Counted from the first letter of the stretch, positions 1 through 9,813 are shown. The stretch is 61,511 nt of DNA from Burkholderia sp. IMCC1007 (GCF_027257875.1 NZ_JAPVQY010000033.1:26324-87834); one strand, 5' to 3'. Notes: generated by a model from the letters alone, not told the origin. A program made the numbers and translations.

Positions 1-90
1 GCCCGCCGGGCGCGCGGGCGGCCTTCAGGGGGGAACGCGCCGAGGAACGGTCCGGGGGCGCGCGGCGGATGCCGCGCGCCACGTCGATGC

Positions 91-113
91 AAAAACGCGC
101 GCGAAGGCGCGCG
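91..113 (-). terminator. Probable terminator of the glsB-like gene
   Basis: On the minus strand a GC-rich hairpin (GCGCGC arms at 97-102 and 107-112, loop GAAG) is followed by five T residues (complement of the A run at 91-95). It lies 10 bases past the stop of the small membrane protein gene. The remaining 90 bases to the window edge hold no gene that I can support. Confidence 0.55.
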
Positions 114-122
114 ACAAGATCG

Positions 123-377
123 TCAGGCCGCTCGCCTGAATAGCCGGATCACGGACAGCAGGATCACCGCGCCGATCACCGCCACGATGACCGAGCCGAT
201 GAAGCCGCTGCCGATACCGATGCCGAGCAGCGCGGCCAGCCAGCCGCCGATCACCGCGCCGACGATACCGACGATGATGTCGACGATCAGGCCGAACCCG
301 CCGCCCTTGACGAGCACGCCAGCCAACCACCCGGCGATTGCGCCGATGATGAGCCACATAATCAAGCCATGAGTCAT
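123..377 (-). CDS. GlsB/YeaQ/YmgE family stress-response membrane protein
   Basis: This 84-residue protein is almost entirely hydrophobic and glycine-rich, with three predicted membrane segments (about residues 5-23, 28-52 and 58-77). That is the usual layout of the transglycosylase-associated protein family (GlsB/YeaQ), small inner-membrane proteins often induced by stress; the biochemical role is not established. The start is supported by a strong AGGAGAGG ribosome binding site just upstream of the ATG at 377. It stands alone, followed by a terminator hairpin. An inverted repeat about 95 bases upstream (472-499) may be a regulatory site. Confidence 0.85.
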   Translation of the reverse strand: MTHGLIMWLIIGAIAGWLAGVLVKGGGFGLIVDIIVGIVGAVIGGWLAALLGIGIGSGFIGSVIVAVIGAVILLSVIRLFRRAA

Positions 378-471
378 GGTGATCCTCTCCTATGTTGAGT
401 CGAAATGACCGGACGTCGGCTTGCGACTGCCGCGCCGCCCACGCAATGTAACGCGATAGACGGGTCGGAAT

Positions 472-499
472 CGTTAAGTAATGTTATGCACGCTTAACG
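472..499. promoter_or_regulatory. Inverted repeat upstream of the glsB-like gene
   Basis: CGTTAAG at 472-478 is repeated inverted as CTTAACG at 493-499, with a 14-base AT-rich centre. It sits between the stress membrane protein gene (start 377) and the DUF2783 gene (end 610), so it may be an operator or promoter element for the former. No regulator can be named from sequence. Confidence 0.3.
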
Positions 500-609
500 G
501 GTTTTTCCAGGCGATTCGTCTGCCTACGGCGCGGCGCACGCGCAGGCTAGGCGAGATGAAATGAACTTGTAATGAACGGGCGGCGGAAGCGGCGCGATTG
601 CGTCGCACG

Positions 610-822
610 TCATCGTCCGGGTGCTGGCGCCGGTTCGGTTGGTGCGGGCAGGCCGTGGCCGGCCTCGTCGATCAATCGGGTGACGGTCGCGACGTCGCCG
701 ATCGTTTCGATTGCGAGCAGTGCGAAACGGGCAAGAAGCAGCGATGCGTCGGTTTCGCCGATGCGCGTCATCGTGCGGCACAGATCGGTATAGAGCATGT
801 CGCGCTCGGTGTCGGTCATCAT
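610..822 (-). CDS. DUF2783-like small protein
   Basis: A 70-residue protein without signal peptide or membrane segment, mostly helical in appearance with a Pro/Ala-rich tail. It resembles DUF2783 proteins, which are small and often sit beside FAD-dependent hydroxylases; no function is known. The start ATG (820-822) overlaps the TGA stop (819-821) of the FAD enzyme as ATGA, and a second in-frame ATG follows at once, so translation is probably coupled to the enzyme. A role as small partner or stabiliser of the hydroxylase is inference from this coupling only. Confidence 0.7.
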   Translation of the reverse strand: MMTDTERDMLYTDLCRTMTRIGETDASLLLARFALLAIETIGDVATVTRLIDEAGHGLPAPTEPAPAPGR

Positions 823-2564
823 GCGTTCTCCTGAAGATCGGGCGACGTGCGCGGGTGCAGCGCGCGTTCGAGTGCGTTGCCGAGGTCGTCGGCGCGTGCG
901 TCGTGCCAGCGGCCGAGGACATGGCCGTCGGGCCGCACGAGATAGACGGTGCCCTCGCGTGCGCCGTACAGGTCGAACAGCCGGCCGTCGGCATCGTAGC
1001 CGCGGCACGCGCGGTGTCGCGGTGCCGCCCCGCGCGCCAGCGTGACGAGCGAGAACGGTAGTCCGGTGCGCTGCAGGCGCCGTTCGAGGTCGACGAGAGG
1101 CGGGCGCGGCATGCCGTCTGACGTGAAGCAGAGCGCGGTGAAACGCGGGCCGACGAGTTCGGTCAGGTGGCCGCGGGTCGGGCTCGCGTCGTTGCCGTCG
1201 TCATGCGGTGCGTGCAGCATCAGCGGACATTCCGCGAGTACCGTGCCCGGGGCCGGTCCGGCCGAAAACGCATCGCGCTCGTGCGCATTGAGCGGCGACG
1301 CGGCATACGCGATCGCGGACGTCTGGCGCGGATTGATCAGCGAACGCAACGCCGGATGCCGGACCGCGAGCGTCAGCACGGCCTTGCGCATCAGGTCGAA
1401 CGCAAACGACGGCGGCGCCATGAACTCGGTGCTTTTCGTGCCGTAGCGCAGGTTCTCGTGCGTCGCGAACACGCGTTCGTCCGAATAGCTGTCGAGCAGC
1501 GCATCCGACGCGAGGCCGCGGATCACGAGCGCCAGTTTCCACGCGACGTTGTCGGCGTCGTCGATACCCGAATTCGCGCCGCGCACGCCGAAGATCGGCA
1601 CCAGATGCGCGGCGTCGCCGCAGAACAGCACGCGATCGTGCCGGTAGCGCTCGAGCGTCAGTGCGTTCGCCTTGTAGATCGTGATCCAGATCGGCGCCCA
1701 CGCGCCGCGCTCGCCCATCATGTCGAGCAGGTTCTGCACGCGCGGGATCACGTTCTCGGGCTTCACCGCGACTTCCGGATCCTCGTCGTCGCGCAACTGG
1801 TAATCGATACGCCAGACGTTGTCGGGCTGCTTGTGGACGAGCACCGTCGAGCCGGGGTTCGACGCCGGGTCGAAATACGCGAGCCGTTCGGTCGGCCGGT
1901 CGCTGTCGAGCGCGATGTCGACGATCACATAGCGGCCCTCGTAGGTCGTGCCGCGCAGCGACAGACCGAGCGCATCGCGCATCGTGCTGCGTCCGCCGTC
2001 GCTCGCGACGATCCAGTCCGCGTCGAGCGCGTAGCCGCCGAGTGGCGTAGCGACGTCCAGACGCACGCCGTCCGGGTGCTGCGTCACGCCCGCGACCTTC
2101 GTCTGCCAGCGGATCTCGATGAGCGCGGGGCGGCGCAGCGCGGCATCGAGCAGGAACTGCTCGATGTGATATTGCGCGAGGTTCACCATCGGCGGCAGCT
2201 TCTGGTTCTCGTCCTGCGGCATCGTGAAATGCAGCACTTCGTCGTGACGGTAAAAGCTGCGCCCGCCGGTCCACGGCAGCCCGACGCGCAGGAAGTCGTC
2301 GAGCGCACCGAGTCGCTCGATGATCTCGAGGCTGCGTCGCGAAATGCAGATCGCGCGGCTGCCGTGGCAGACCGAATCGTCGGCTTCGAGCAGCACGCTG
2401 CGTATGCCGTGGTTCGCGAGGCCGAGCGCGACGGCGAGCCCGACCGGGCCGCCGCCGACGATCGCGACGCGGTGTCGCTGCGTATCGACGCCGTCGGTGC
2501 AGGCCGGCAGGTGCGCCGGGTAGCGTTCGGCGACGAACGGGTATGGCTTGAATTCGATGCCCAT
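819..2564 (-). CDS. FAD-dependent aromatic hydroxylase-like oxidoreductase
   Basis: A 581-residue group A flavoprotein monooxygenase (p-hydroxybenzoate hydroxylase fold; closest in style to 3-(3-hydroxyphenyl)propionate hydroxylases). The FAD-binding GGGPVG lies at residues 37-42, the SDGG motif near 188-191 and the CGDAAH motif at about 315-320. A thioredoxin-like C-terminal region follows, as in phenol and MhpA hydroxylases. Such enzymes use NAD(P)H and O2 to hydroxylate phenolic rings; the substrate cannot be read from sequence. I chose MGIEFKPYPF as start because GGAAG lies upstream and the preceding residues are not conserved in character. It overlaps the DUF2783-like gene by four bases and lies downstream of a LuxR-type regulator on the same strand. 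Confidence 0.85.
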   Translation of the reverse strand: MGIEFKPYPFVAERYPAHLPACTDGVDTQRHRVAIVGGGPVGLAVALGLANHGIRSVLLEADDSVCHGSRAICISRRSLEIIERLGALDDFLRVGLPWTGGRSFYRHDEVLHFTMPQDENQKLPPMVNLAQYHIEQFLLDAALRRPALIEIRWQTKVAGVTQHPDGVRLDVATPLGGYALDADWIVASDGGRSTMRDALGLSLRGTTYEGRYVIVDIALDSDRPTERLAYFDPASNPGSTVLVHKQPDNVWRIDYQLRDDEDPEVAVKPENVIPRVQNLLDMMGERGAWAPIWITIYKANALTLERYRHDRVLFCGDAAHLVPIFGVRGANSGIDDADNVAWKLALVIRGLASDALLDSYSDERVFATHENLRYGTKSTEFMAPPSFAFDLMRKAVLTLAVRHPALRSLINPRQTSAIAYAASPLNAHERDAFSAGPAPGTVLAECPLMLHAPHDDGNDASPTRGHLTELVGPRFTALCFTSDGMPRPPLVDLERRLQRTGLPFSLVTLARGAAPRHRACRGYDADGRLFDLYGAREGTVYLVRPDGHVLGRWHDARADDLGNALERALHPRTSPDLQENA

Positions 2565-2736
2565 CGTTGGCTTCCAGGTTGCGGTGATCGAACGCGCACG
2601 CAATCACGCGATGCGGGCGGCAGGTCAATGCAGTATGGAAGCCGCGCGGGGCTCGGCTGTCCCCATTCCGGGTACGGCGAACGACAGTCGGCGGGCCGGG
2701 ATTTACCCCGATACGGTCAGCGCGGGCAGGCCGTGT

Positions 2737-3546
2737 TCACGGTTGCAGGCACAGCGCAAACAGTTGGCGCTGGCTCGAGATGCCGAGGCGCCGGTACGCG
2801 CGCTTCTGGTAGGTGACGACGCTCGATGCCTTCACGCCGATCGTTTCGCCGATCTCGTGCGCGGTCTGGCCTTCGAGTACGCCGCGCAGCACGTCGAGCT
2901 CGCGCTTCGACAACGCCGGGCATGCGGCGCGCAGTCGCGCGAGCATCCGTTGCGGGATGCCGATCTGCGCCGAACCCGTGAGCGTGTAGTGATGCTGTGC
3001 GGCCTGCGCGATCAGCGGCGCGAGCGTTTCGACGGCCGCGATTTCGCGCGGCTGGAACGCACCGCTGCGATGCGCGCGATACAGGTTGATCGACAGCCAC
3101 GCCGAATCGTTCGGCTGCATCAGCAGCGCGAGACGGTCGGAGACGTCGGGGCCGCGATAGCAGGCCGCGCGGTATGCGTCGTGGCCGATTTCGTCGCTGG
3201 CCTGCTGATGCAGCAGCACGTCGCGGCGACGCGTGCCGCGGTGTGCGGCCGATACGATCTTCTGATTGCCGTCGAGCGTGTAGAAATGTCGTGCATAGGT
3301 GTCGGCGACATCGCGCAGGTAGCGGCCGCCGCGATGATCGGCGACCGATATCGTGCGCGGCCGGTTGCCGAACTCGTACGCGAAGATCGTGCACTGCGTG
3401 ACGGACAGCGCATCGTCGAACAGTTTCAGGACTTCGCCGGCGAACGCGTTCGGCTCGCTGCCGCCGATCGCGGCGACGAGACCAGTCGCGCGGGATACAT
3501 CCAGCTGCCCGCTGAGGTTCGGTCGCTCGAGACGCCAGGTGCGCAT
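2737..3546 (-). CDS. LuxR-family HTH transcriptional regulator
   Basis: A 269-residue DNA-binding protein. The last 65 residues form a LuxR/GerE helix-turn-helix (SKRELDVLRGVLEG, then a recognition helix region around SSVVTYQKRAYRRLG). The N-terminal 200 residues resemble no sensor domain I can name and lack the acyl-homoserine lactone signature and a receiver aspartate pattern. The start at MRTWRLERPN was preferred because residues encoded further upstream are arginine/proline-rich and look non-coding. It lies 172 bases upstream of the FAD hydroxylase on the same strand, so it is the best candidate for its regulator; the ligand is unknown. Confidence 0.8.
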   Translation of the reverse strand: MRTWRLERPNLSGQLDVSRATGLVAAIGGSEPNAFAGEVLKLFDDALSVTQCTIFAYEFGNRPRTISVADHRGGRYLRDVADTYARHFYTLDGNQKIVSAAHRGTRRRDVLLHQQASDEIGHDAYRAACYRGPDVSDRLALLMQPNDSAWLSINLYRAHRSGAFQPREIAAVETLAPLIAQAAQHHYTLTGSAQIGIPQRMLARLRAACPALSKRELDVLRGVLEGQTAHEIGETIGVKASSVVTYQKRAYRRLGISSQRQLFALCLQP

Positions 3547-3720
3547 GATGCTCGGGAAGGGCGGGTGATGCGGCGATTGTAATCGGCGGTGCGCGGCGCG
3601 TGAGTCGGGGGATGCCCGCAAGCGGTGTTGGCGGGGAGAGGGCGGGCGCACGATTTCGGGTAGCGGAAATCGCAGCCGGAAATGTGGTTTGAGTGGCTGG
3701 CCAGAGCAGCCGGAAAAGAG

Positions 3721-3755
3721 AAAAGGCCTGACAAGCATCACTTGTCAGGCCTTTA
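3721..3755 (-). terminator. Rho-independent terminator of tRNA-Thr
   Basis: A perfect 14-base inverted repeat (3722-3735 and 3741-3754, loop CATCA) is followed on the minus strand by a T-rich run. It lies six bases beyond the 3' end of the tRNA gene. Confidence 0.85.
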
Positions 3756-3760
3756 TATCT

Positions 3761-3836
3761 TGGTGCCGGAGATAGGAGTCGAACCTACGACCTTCGCATT
3801 ACGAATGCGCTGCTCTACCAACTGAGCTACACCGGC
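3761..3836 (-). tRNA. tRNA-Thr (anticodon CGU)
   Basis: The minus strand folds as a standard 76-base tRNA. The acceptor stem is GCCGGTG paired near the 3' end with a G-U/CACCGGC-type complement, the D-loop contains AGCTCAGTTGGTAGAGC, and the T-arm contains GGTTCGACTCC. The anticodon loop TTCGTAA gives CGU, reading ACG threonine codons. The 3' CCA is encoded. No other gene is embedded. Confidence 0.95.
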
Positions 3837-4044
3837 AGCAGAGAAATGAAATTATATGGTCAAATCCGAGATCTTGGCAATAGGTTTTGCGAAATTTTTT
3901 CAGCTTGCTGCTGCTGCTTCGCGAAACCATCGATCCGGCGGACTGCCCGCTTTCACTTCACTGCGATGCGGCCGGTTAGGGCCACATCGCGAAGGCGCGA
4001 TTCTACTGACGTCTCGCACCTTCGTCTAGTGCTGCAGTGCAAAT

Positions 4045-5058
<1,014 letters not shown>

Positions 5059-5381
5059 GACTTGACTCCGAAAGGCCAAAAAACCTTGAATTGCCGCAAT
5101 TTTACCTGCCGTGCTTCCCGACCCGCCGGCTTTTTTCGTCCCGTTACACGGCCGGGCGGCCGCATCGGGCGAGCTGCGGCCGAACTGCGGCAGGGTTGCG
5201 GCGGGGAAGACGCGGGGCTGACGCGGTGAATGCGCGCTGCGGCGGCGGGAAATCCGGGCGGCTGAAGCGGTGTCCGGCTCCGACCCCGCCCGCGTTCATG
5301 CAATCACTCGAGCAATAAAAAAGCCGGCGCCGCAACGGGGCGCCGGCTTCGTCGCGCACTCACGCGATGCGACAGTGCGCG
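5059..5381. other. Intergenic region fbp-pepN
   Basis: These 323 bases hold the fbp promoter region and the pepN terminator (5316-5349). The rest is GC-rich and has no reading frame or repeat that I would call. Confidence 0.5.
5316..5349 (-). terminator. Terminator of pepN
   Basis: An 11-base stem (AAGCCGGCGCC at 5321-5331 with its complement at 5339-5349) is followed on the minus strand by TTTTAT. It sits about 30 bases downstream of the pepN stop codon. Confidence 0.8.
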
Positions 5382-8075
5382 TTACGCGAGCGCCTTCTCG
5401 ACGATCTCGCGCACGTCGCGCGATTTCGCCCCGGCCGCGACCTGCTCGAGCGCTTCGCGCATCCGGTCGCGCAGCGCCGGCGTGAAGCGGCGCCACAGTT
5501 CGAGCGAGCGTGCGAGGCGCGCGGCGACCTGCGGGTTGATCGCGTCGAGCGCGAGCACCTGTTCGGCCCAGAACGCGTAACCGGAGCCGTCCGCCGCGTG
5601 AAATTGCGCGGGGTTCGCCGCGCAGAAGCTGAAGATCAGCGAGCGTGCGCGGTTCGGATTCTTCAGATTGAACGCGGGATGCGCCATCAGCCTGCGGACC
5701 TTCGCGAGCGTCGGCTGCGCGGGCGTGCCGCGCTGGGCGGCCTGCATCGCGAACCACTTGTCGATCACGAGCGCTTCCTTGTCGAAGCGGCGGTAGAAGT
5801 CGTCCAGCGCCCGTTCGGCCGCATCGTTCGCGCCCGAGGCCGCAGCCGACAGCAGCGCGCCGAGCGCGGCCGCGCGATCGGTCATGTTGTTGGCGTCGTC
5901 GTACTGCGCGGTCGCGATGCGCACGGCGTCGGCCGGATCCTCGAGTTCGGCGAGATACGCCAGCGCGAGGTTCTTCAGCCCGCGGCGGCCGGATGCTTCG
6001 GGAGTCGGCGCGTACGCGCCTGGCGTCTGGTGCTGCTCGTACGCGGCGAGCCACTCGGCGCGCAGCGCGGTCGCGAGCTGACGGCGCACGAACTGGCGTG
6101 CGCGGTGCACGGCAGCCGGATCGGCCTCGGCCATCTGGTCGGCCAGATAGGTTTCCGACGGCAGCGTCAGCGCGAGTTCACGGAACGCCGGCGACAGGCT
6201 CGCGTCGGTCAGCACGCGGCGGAACGCGGCGACGAAGTTCTCGCTGAGCGTGAGCGGCTCATGCGCGGCGGCGCGCGACGCGAGCGTCAGCAGCGCGCGC
6301 GTCGCGAGGCGCTGGCCGGCTTCCCAGCGGTTGAACGGGTCGCTGTCGTGCGCGAGCAGGAACGCGAGGTCGTCGTCGCTGTAGTCGTATTCGACGATCA
6401 CGGGCGCCGAGAAATTGCGCAGCAGCGACGGCAGCGGCGCTTCCGGCACGTCGACGAACGTGAACGCCTGTTCGGCATCGGTGAAGTCGAGCACGCGCGT
6501 CGTGCCCGCCGCGGCCGCTTCGCCGTCGAGCCGCAACGGCAGGTCGCGGCCGTCGCGGCCGATCAGGCCGATCGCGAACGGAATCAGCAGCGGCCCTTGC
6601 TGCGTTTCGCGCGCGGCCGCCGACGCAGCGCCGTAGCCTTGCGCGAGCGTGACCGTATAGCGGCGCGCGGCTGCATCGTACGCGGTGCGCACCGACACGC
6701 GCGGCGTGCCGGCCTGGCTGTACCAGCGCTCGAACTGCGCGAGGTCGCGCCCGTTCGCATCGGACATCGCGTGGCGGAAGTCGTCGCAGGTCACCGCATG
6801 GCCGTCGTGGCGCTGGAAGTACAGGTCCATCCCCTTGCGGAACCCGTCGCGGCCGAACAGCGTCTGGTACATCCGCACGACTTCCGAGCCCTTCTCGTAG
6901 ACGGTCATCGTGTAGAAGTTGTTGATCTCGACGTAGCTTTCCGGGCGCACCGGGTGCGCCATCGGGCCCGCGTCCTCGGCGAACTGCAGCTGGCGCAGCA
7001 CGCGTACGTCCTCGATGCGCTTGACCGCGCGGGCCGCCGAGTCGACGTCGTCGCCCGCGGCCATGTCGGCCGAGAATTCCTGGTCGCGGAACACCGTCAG
7101 GCCTTCCTTCAGGCTCAGCTGGAACCAGTCGCGGCAGGTTACGCGATTGCCGGTCCAGTTGTGGAAGTACTCGTGGCCGACCACCGATTCGATGTTCGCG
7201 AAGTCGGTGTCGGTCGCGGTCTCGGGGTTCGCCAGCACGTACTTCGTGTTGAAGATGTTGAGCCCCTTGTTCTCCATCGCGCCCATGTTGAAGTCGCCGA
7301 CCGCGACGATCATGAAGCGGTCGAGATCGAGCTCGAGGCCGAAGCGCTTCTCGTCCCAGCGGATCGAGTGGATCAGCGAATCCATCGCGTGACGGGTCTT
7401 GTCGAGATCGGCCGGTTCGACCCACACCTGCAGCAGCTTTTCCTTGCCGGAGCCGGTCGTGATCTTCTCCTCGATCGCGACGAGCTTGCCCGCGACGAGC
7501 GCGAACAGGTAGCTCGGCTTCCTGAACGGGTCTTCCCATTTCGCGAAGTGGCGGCCGTCGGGCAGCTCGCCCGAATCGACGAGGTTGCCGTTCGACAGCA
7601 GCACCGGGTACGCGGCCTTGTCGGCGCGCAGCGTGACCGTGTACGACGCCATCACGTCGGGGCGATCGAGGAAATAGGTGATGCGGCGAAAGCCCTCGGC
7701 CTCGCACTGCGTGAAGAAGTTGCCGCTCGACACGTAGAGACCGGACAGCGTCGTGTTCTGGTCCGGCGCGCATGCGCTGTCGAGCGTCAATTCGAATGCA
7801 TCGGGCACGTTTTCGACCGTCAGCCCGTGTTCGTGCGCGCGCACCGCGCCGTACGGCGCCCCGTCGAGATGCGCGCCGACGAATTCGAGCGCTTCGCCCA
7901 TCAGTTCCAGATGCGGGGCGGGTGCCGCGTCCGGATTGCGGCGCACGCGCATCGTATTCCTGACGATCGTACGGGCCGGCGCGAGATCGAATTCGAGTGC
8001 GACGGAATCGATGAGGAACGCCGGCGGCGTGTAGTCGGCGCGGCGGATCACGGTGGAGGAGGCGTTGTCGGACAT
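5382..8075 (-). CDS. pepN: Aminopeptidase N (M1 family)
   Basis: An 897-residue zinc metallopeptidase that removes N-terminal residues from peptides in cytoplasmic protein turnover. The substrate-anchoring GAMEN is at residues 265-269 and the zinc site HEYFH at 301-305, with the third ligand Glu at 324 (KEGLT). A long helical C-terminal domain follows, as in the E. coli-type enzymes of about 870-900 residues. The start MSDNASSTVIRRADYTPP fits the family; further upstream codons are proline-rich and unlike it. It is transcribed singly and ends at a strong terminator. Confidence 0.97.
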   Translation of the reverse strand: MSDNASSTVIRRADYTPPAFLIDSVALEFDLAPARTIVRNTMRVRRNPDAAPAPHLELMGEALEFVGAHLDGAPYGAVRAHEHGLTVENVPDAFELTLDSACAPDQNTTLSGLYVSSGNFFTQCEAEGFRRITYFLDRPDVMASYTVTLRADKAAYPVLLSNGNLVDSGELPDGRHFAKWEDPFRKPSYLFALVAGKLVAIEEKITTGSGKEKLLQVWVEPADLDKTRHAMDSLIHSIRWDEKRFGLELDLDRFMIVAVGDFNMGAMENKGLNIFNTKYVLANPETATDTDFANIESVVGHEYFHNWTGNRVTCRDWFQLSLKEGLTVFRDQEFSADMAAGDDVDSAARAVKRIEDVRVLRQLQFAEDAGPMAHPVRPESYVEINNFYTMTVYEKGSEVVRMYQTLFGRDGFRKGMDLYFQRHDGHAVTCDDFRHAMSDANGRDLAQFERWYSQAGTPRVSVRTAYDAAARRYTVTLAQGYGAASAAARETQQGPLLIPFAIGLIGRDGRDLPLRLDGEAAAAGTTRVLDFTDAEQAFTFVDVPEAPLPSLLRNFSAPVIVEYDYSDDDLAFLLAHDSDPFNRWEAGQRLATRALLTLASRAAAHEPLTLSENFVAAFRRVLTDASLSPAFRELALTLPSETYLADQMAEADPAAVHRARQFVRRQLATALRAEWLAAYEQHQTPGAYAPTPEASGRRGLKNLALAYLAELEDPADAVRIATAQYDDANNMTDRAAALGALLSAAASGANDAAERALDDFYRRFDKEALVIDKWFAMQAAQRGTPAQPTLAKVRRLMAHPAFNLKNPNRARSLIFSFCAANPAQFHAADGSGYAFWAEQVLALDAINPQVAARLARSLELWRRFTPALRDRMREALEQVAAGAKSRDVREIVEKALA

Positions 8076-8261
8076 GGTCGTCGAGATCGGTGGAGTGGGG
8101 ATCGGGCCGGCAACACGGGCCGGGCGAATCGGCCCATTGTACAAAGGCTTGCGGCCGCGTGTCGGGCGAACTTTTTACCGGTTCCGGCAGTCCGCGTATT
8201 ATCGGCATCCCGTGCGCTTCGCGCGGTGCGACGAACGGGTGACGGATCGACGAGGATCGAC

Positions 8262-8966
8262 ATGAAACGCGAATGGATTCAACGCGGTGCGGGCTGGGCG
8301 GCGGTGCTGTGCGTGGCGCTGCTGGCGGGCTGCACGAGCTACGTGACAACGCAGGTCACGGCCTTCTCCGACTGGAGCGGCAGCGACGCGACACGCACTT
8401 ATGCCTTCACGCGCACCGATGCGCAGAAGCACAGCATCGAACAGTCGACCTACGAGCCGATCGTCGCGAACGAGTTGTCCGCGTATGCGTTCCGGCAGGT
8501 GCCGACCGCGCAGGCGCGCTACCTGGTCGGGCTGACGTACGGCGTCGGCAGCGATCTCGTGACGGTGCCGCAGCCCGTCTACTACGATCCGTGGTTCATG
8601 GGGCCGGGGCCGTACTGGCGAGGCGGGCCGTGGGGCCCGTGGGGGCCCTGGGGGCCGGTGCCGGCCGGCTACGTCGCGCAGACGTACCAGGTCTTCGACT
8701 ACACGCTCGGCATCCGGATCACCGAGCGCGCGACCGGCAAGGAAGTCTATAACGTGACCGCGCGCACCACCGGCGACAACGGCGCGCTGATGTATGCGAT
8801 GCCGTTCCTCGCGCGCAGTGCGCTTGCCGATTTCCCGCTCGCGAACGGCGCGATCCGCACGGTGCGGCTGCCGGTCGACAAGCGCGGCGGGCCGGCGGTG
8901 CCGCCGGCCGCGAACGAACGTGCGGTGCCCGCCGTGCCGGCATCGGGTGCGGCGGCCGCGAAGTAA
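8262..8966 (+). CDS. DUF4136 domain lipoprotein
   Basis: A 234-residue envelope lipoprotein. The signal peptide ends in LAGC, with the lipid-modified Cys at residue 24. The following region carries the DUF4136 pattern (a conserved YAF..T segment, then ANEL..Y and a late FLARSALADFP). A Pro-Trp-Gly low-complexity stretch (PWGPWGPWGP, residues 123-132) sits in the middle. Function unknown. GAGGATCGAC before the ATG can serve as ribosome binding site. It diverges from pepN. Confidence 0.85.
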   Translation: MKREWIQRGAGWAAVLCVALLAGCTSYVTTQVTAFSDWSGSDATRTYAFTRTDAQKHSIEQSTYEPIVANELSAYAFRQVPTAQARYLVGLTYGVGSDLVTVPQPVYYDPWFMGPGPYWRGGPWGPWGPWGPVPAGYVAQTYQVFDYTLGIRITERATGKEVYNVTARTTGDNGALMYAMPFLARSALADFPLANGAIRTVRLPVDKRGGPAVPPAANERAVPAVPASGAAAAK

Positions 8967-8983
8967 CGCGCGACATCGACATC

Positions 8984-9005
8984 GGCGCGGCCGCCCGGCC
9001 GCGCC
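8984..9005. terminator. GC-rich hairpin between convergent genes
   Basis: A nine-base stem (GGCGCGGCC at 8984-8992 with its complement at 8997-9005, loop GCCC) lies between the convergent lipoprotein and GDT1 genes. It lacks a T run, so terminator function is uncertain. Confidence 0.4.
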
Positions 9006-9018
9006 ACGCCCGCATGCG

Positions 9019-9591
9019 TCAGGTCCCGACGCCGAACAGCGCCAGTGCGCCGAGCACGACGAACAGCACGGCCGCGATGCCGTGCACGAGCTTCGTCGGC
9101 AGGCGGTGCGCGAAACGGTCGCCCAGCAGGATCGCGGGCACGTTCGCGAGCATCATCCCCAACGTCGTGCCGGCCACGACGCCGATGTAATCCTGGAAGC
9201 GTGCGGCAAGCGCGACGGTCGCAATCTGCGTCTTGTCGCCCATTTCCGCGAGGAAGAACGCGACGAGCGTCGCGCCGAACACGCCGAGGCGCGAGCGCGT
9301 CGCGTTGGCTTCGTCGGCATCGAGCTTGTCCGGCACGAGAATCCACAACCCCATCGCGATGAACGAGAACGCGAGCGCCCAGCGCATGATCGACGGCGTG
9401 ACGAGCACGCCGAGCCATTCGCCGAGCGCGCCGGCGAAACCGTGGTTGACGAGCGTCGCGACGAGCACGCCGAGAATGATCGGCACCGGCTTGCGATAGC
9501 GCGCGGCCAGCACGAGAGACAGCAGTTGGGTCTTGTCGCCGATTTCAGCGAGGGCGACGGCGCCGGTGGAGATCAGGAAGGCTTGAGACAC
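9019..9591 (-). CDS. TMEM165/GDT1 family cation (manganese) exporter
   Basis: A 190-residue inner-membrane protein with six predicted helices in two repeats. Each repeat carries the family motif: EIGDKT at residues 16-21 and EMGDKT at 116-121. GDT1 proteins exchange Mn2+ or Ca2+; bacterial members act in manganese export. The start is a GTG at 9591, chosen because it puts the first motif near the N-terminus as in the family; no upstream in-frame ATG encodes plausible sequence. A manganese riboswitch of the yybP-ykoY class lies in its leader, which supports a manganese role. Confidence 0.88.
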   Translation of the reverse strand: MSQAFLISTGAVALAEIGDKTQLLSLVLAARYRKPVPIILGVLVATLVNHGFAGALGEWLGVLVTPSIMRWALAFSFIAMGLWILVPDKLDADEANATRSRLGVFGATLVAFFLAEMGDKTQIATVALAARFQDYIGVVAGTTLGMMLANVPAILLGDRFAHRLPTKLVHGIAAVLFVVLGALALFGVGT

Positions 9592-9671
9592 GTATGGGGT
9601 TCCACGGGCCGATGTTGTGCGTGCGAGCGACGATCCGCCGCGCGCCGGGCCCTGAAGCGGCGCGCAGTGAA

Positions 9672-9799
9672 CCATCGGTCTCGCCAGGCCTTGGTGGCTG
9701 CGTCCGCCATGGCCGAACGGCCAAGTCTGTTGACGGACGCCTCCGTCACGATGCGCGCCGGGAGCGCGGGACATCGAGCGGAGCGGCTACTCCCCAATG
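9672..9799 (-). promoter_or_regulatory. yybP-ykoY manganese riboswitch
   Basis: Read on the minus strand, the leader holds the hallmark GGGGAGTAGC (complement of 9786-9795), followed by CGTCAACA and, near the 3' side, AAGGCCTGGCGAGACC. The ends pair: CATTGG near the 5' end with CCGATG near the 3' end, forming the basal stem. These are the conserved parts of the yybP-ykoY class, known to bind Mn2+ and to switch on manganese exporters. It ends about 80 bases before the GTG start of the GDT1 gene. Boundaries are approximate. Confidence 0.88.
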
Positions 9800-9807
9800 A
9801 GGGCCGA

Positions 9808-9813
9808 ATTCTA
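9808..9813 (-). promoter_or_regulatory. -10 element of the riboswitch-GDT1 transcript
   Basis: TAGAAT on the minus strand lies seven to eight bases before the first riboswitch bases, so transcription would start right at the aptamer. A matching -35 is not obvious. Confidence 0.5.

Noticed and set aside
8600..8665. GGGCCGTGG-type short repeats
   Set aside because: They encode the Pro-Trp-Gly stretch of the DUF4136 lipoprotein and are explained by that.
5367..8966. A 1199-codon open frame on the plus strand antisense to pepN, running into the DUF4136 lipoprotein gene
   Set aside because: Its pepN-overlapping part is Arg/Val/Ala-rich by-product of high GC third positions. Only the final part from 8262, with a signal peptide and lipobox, is a gene.
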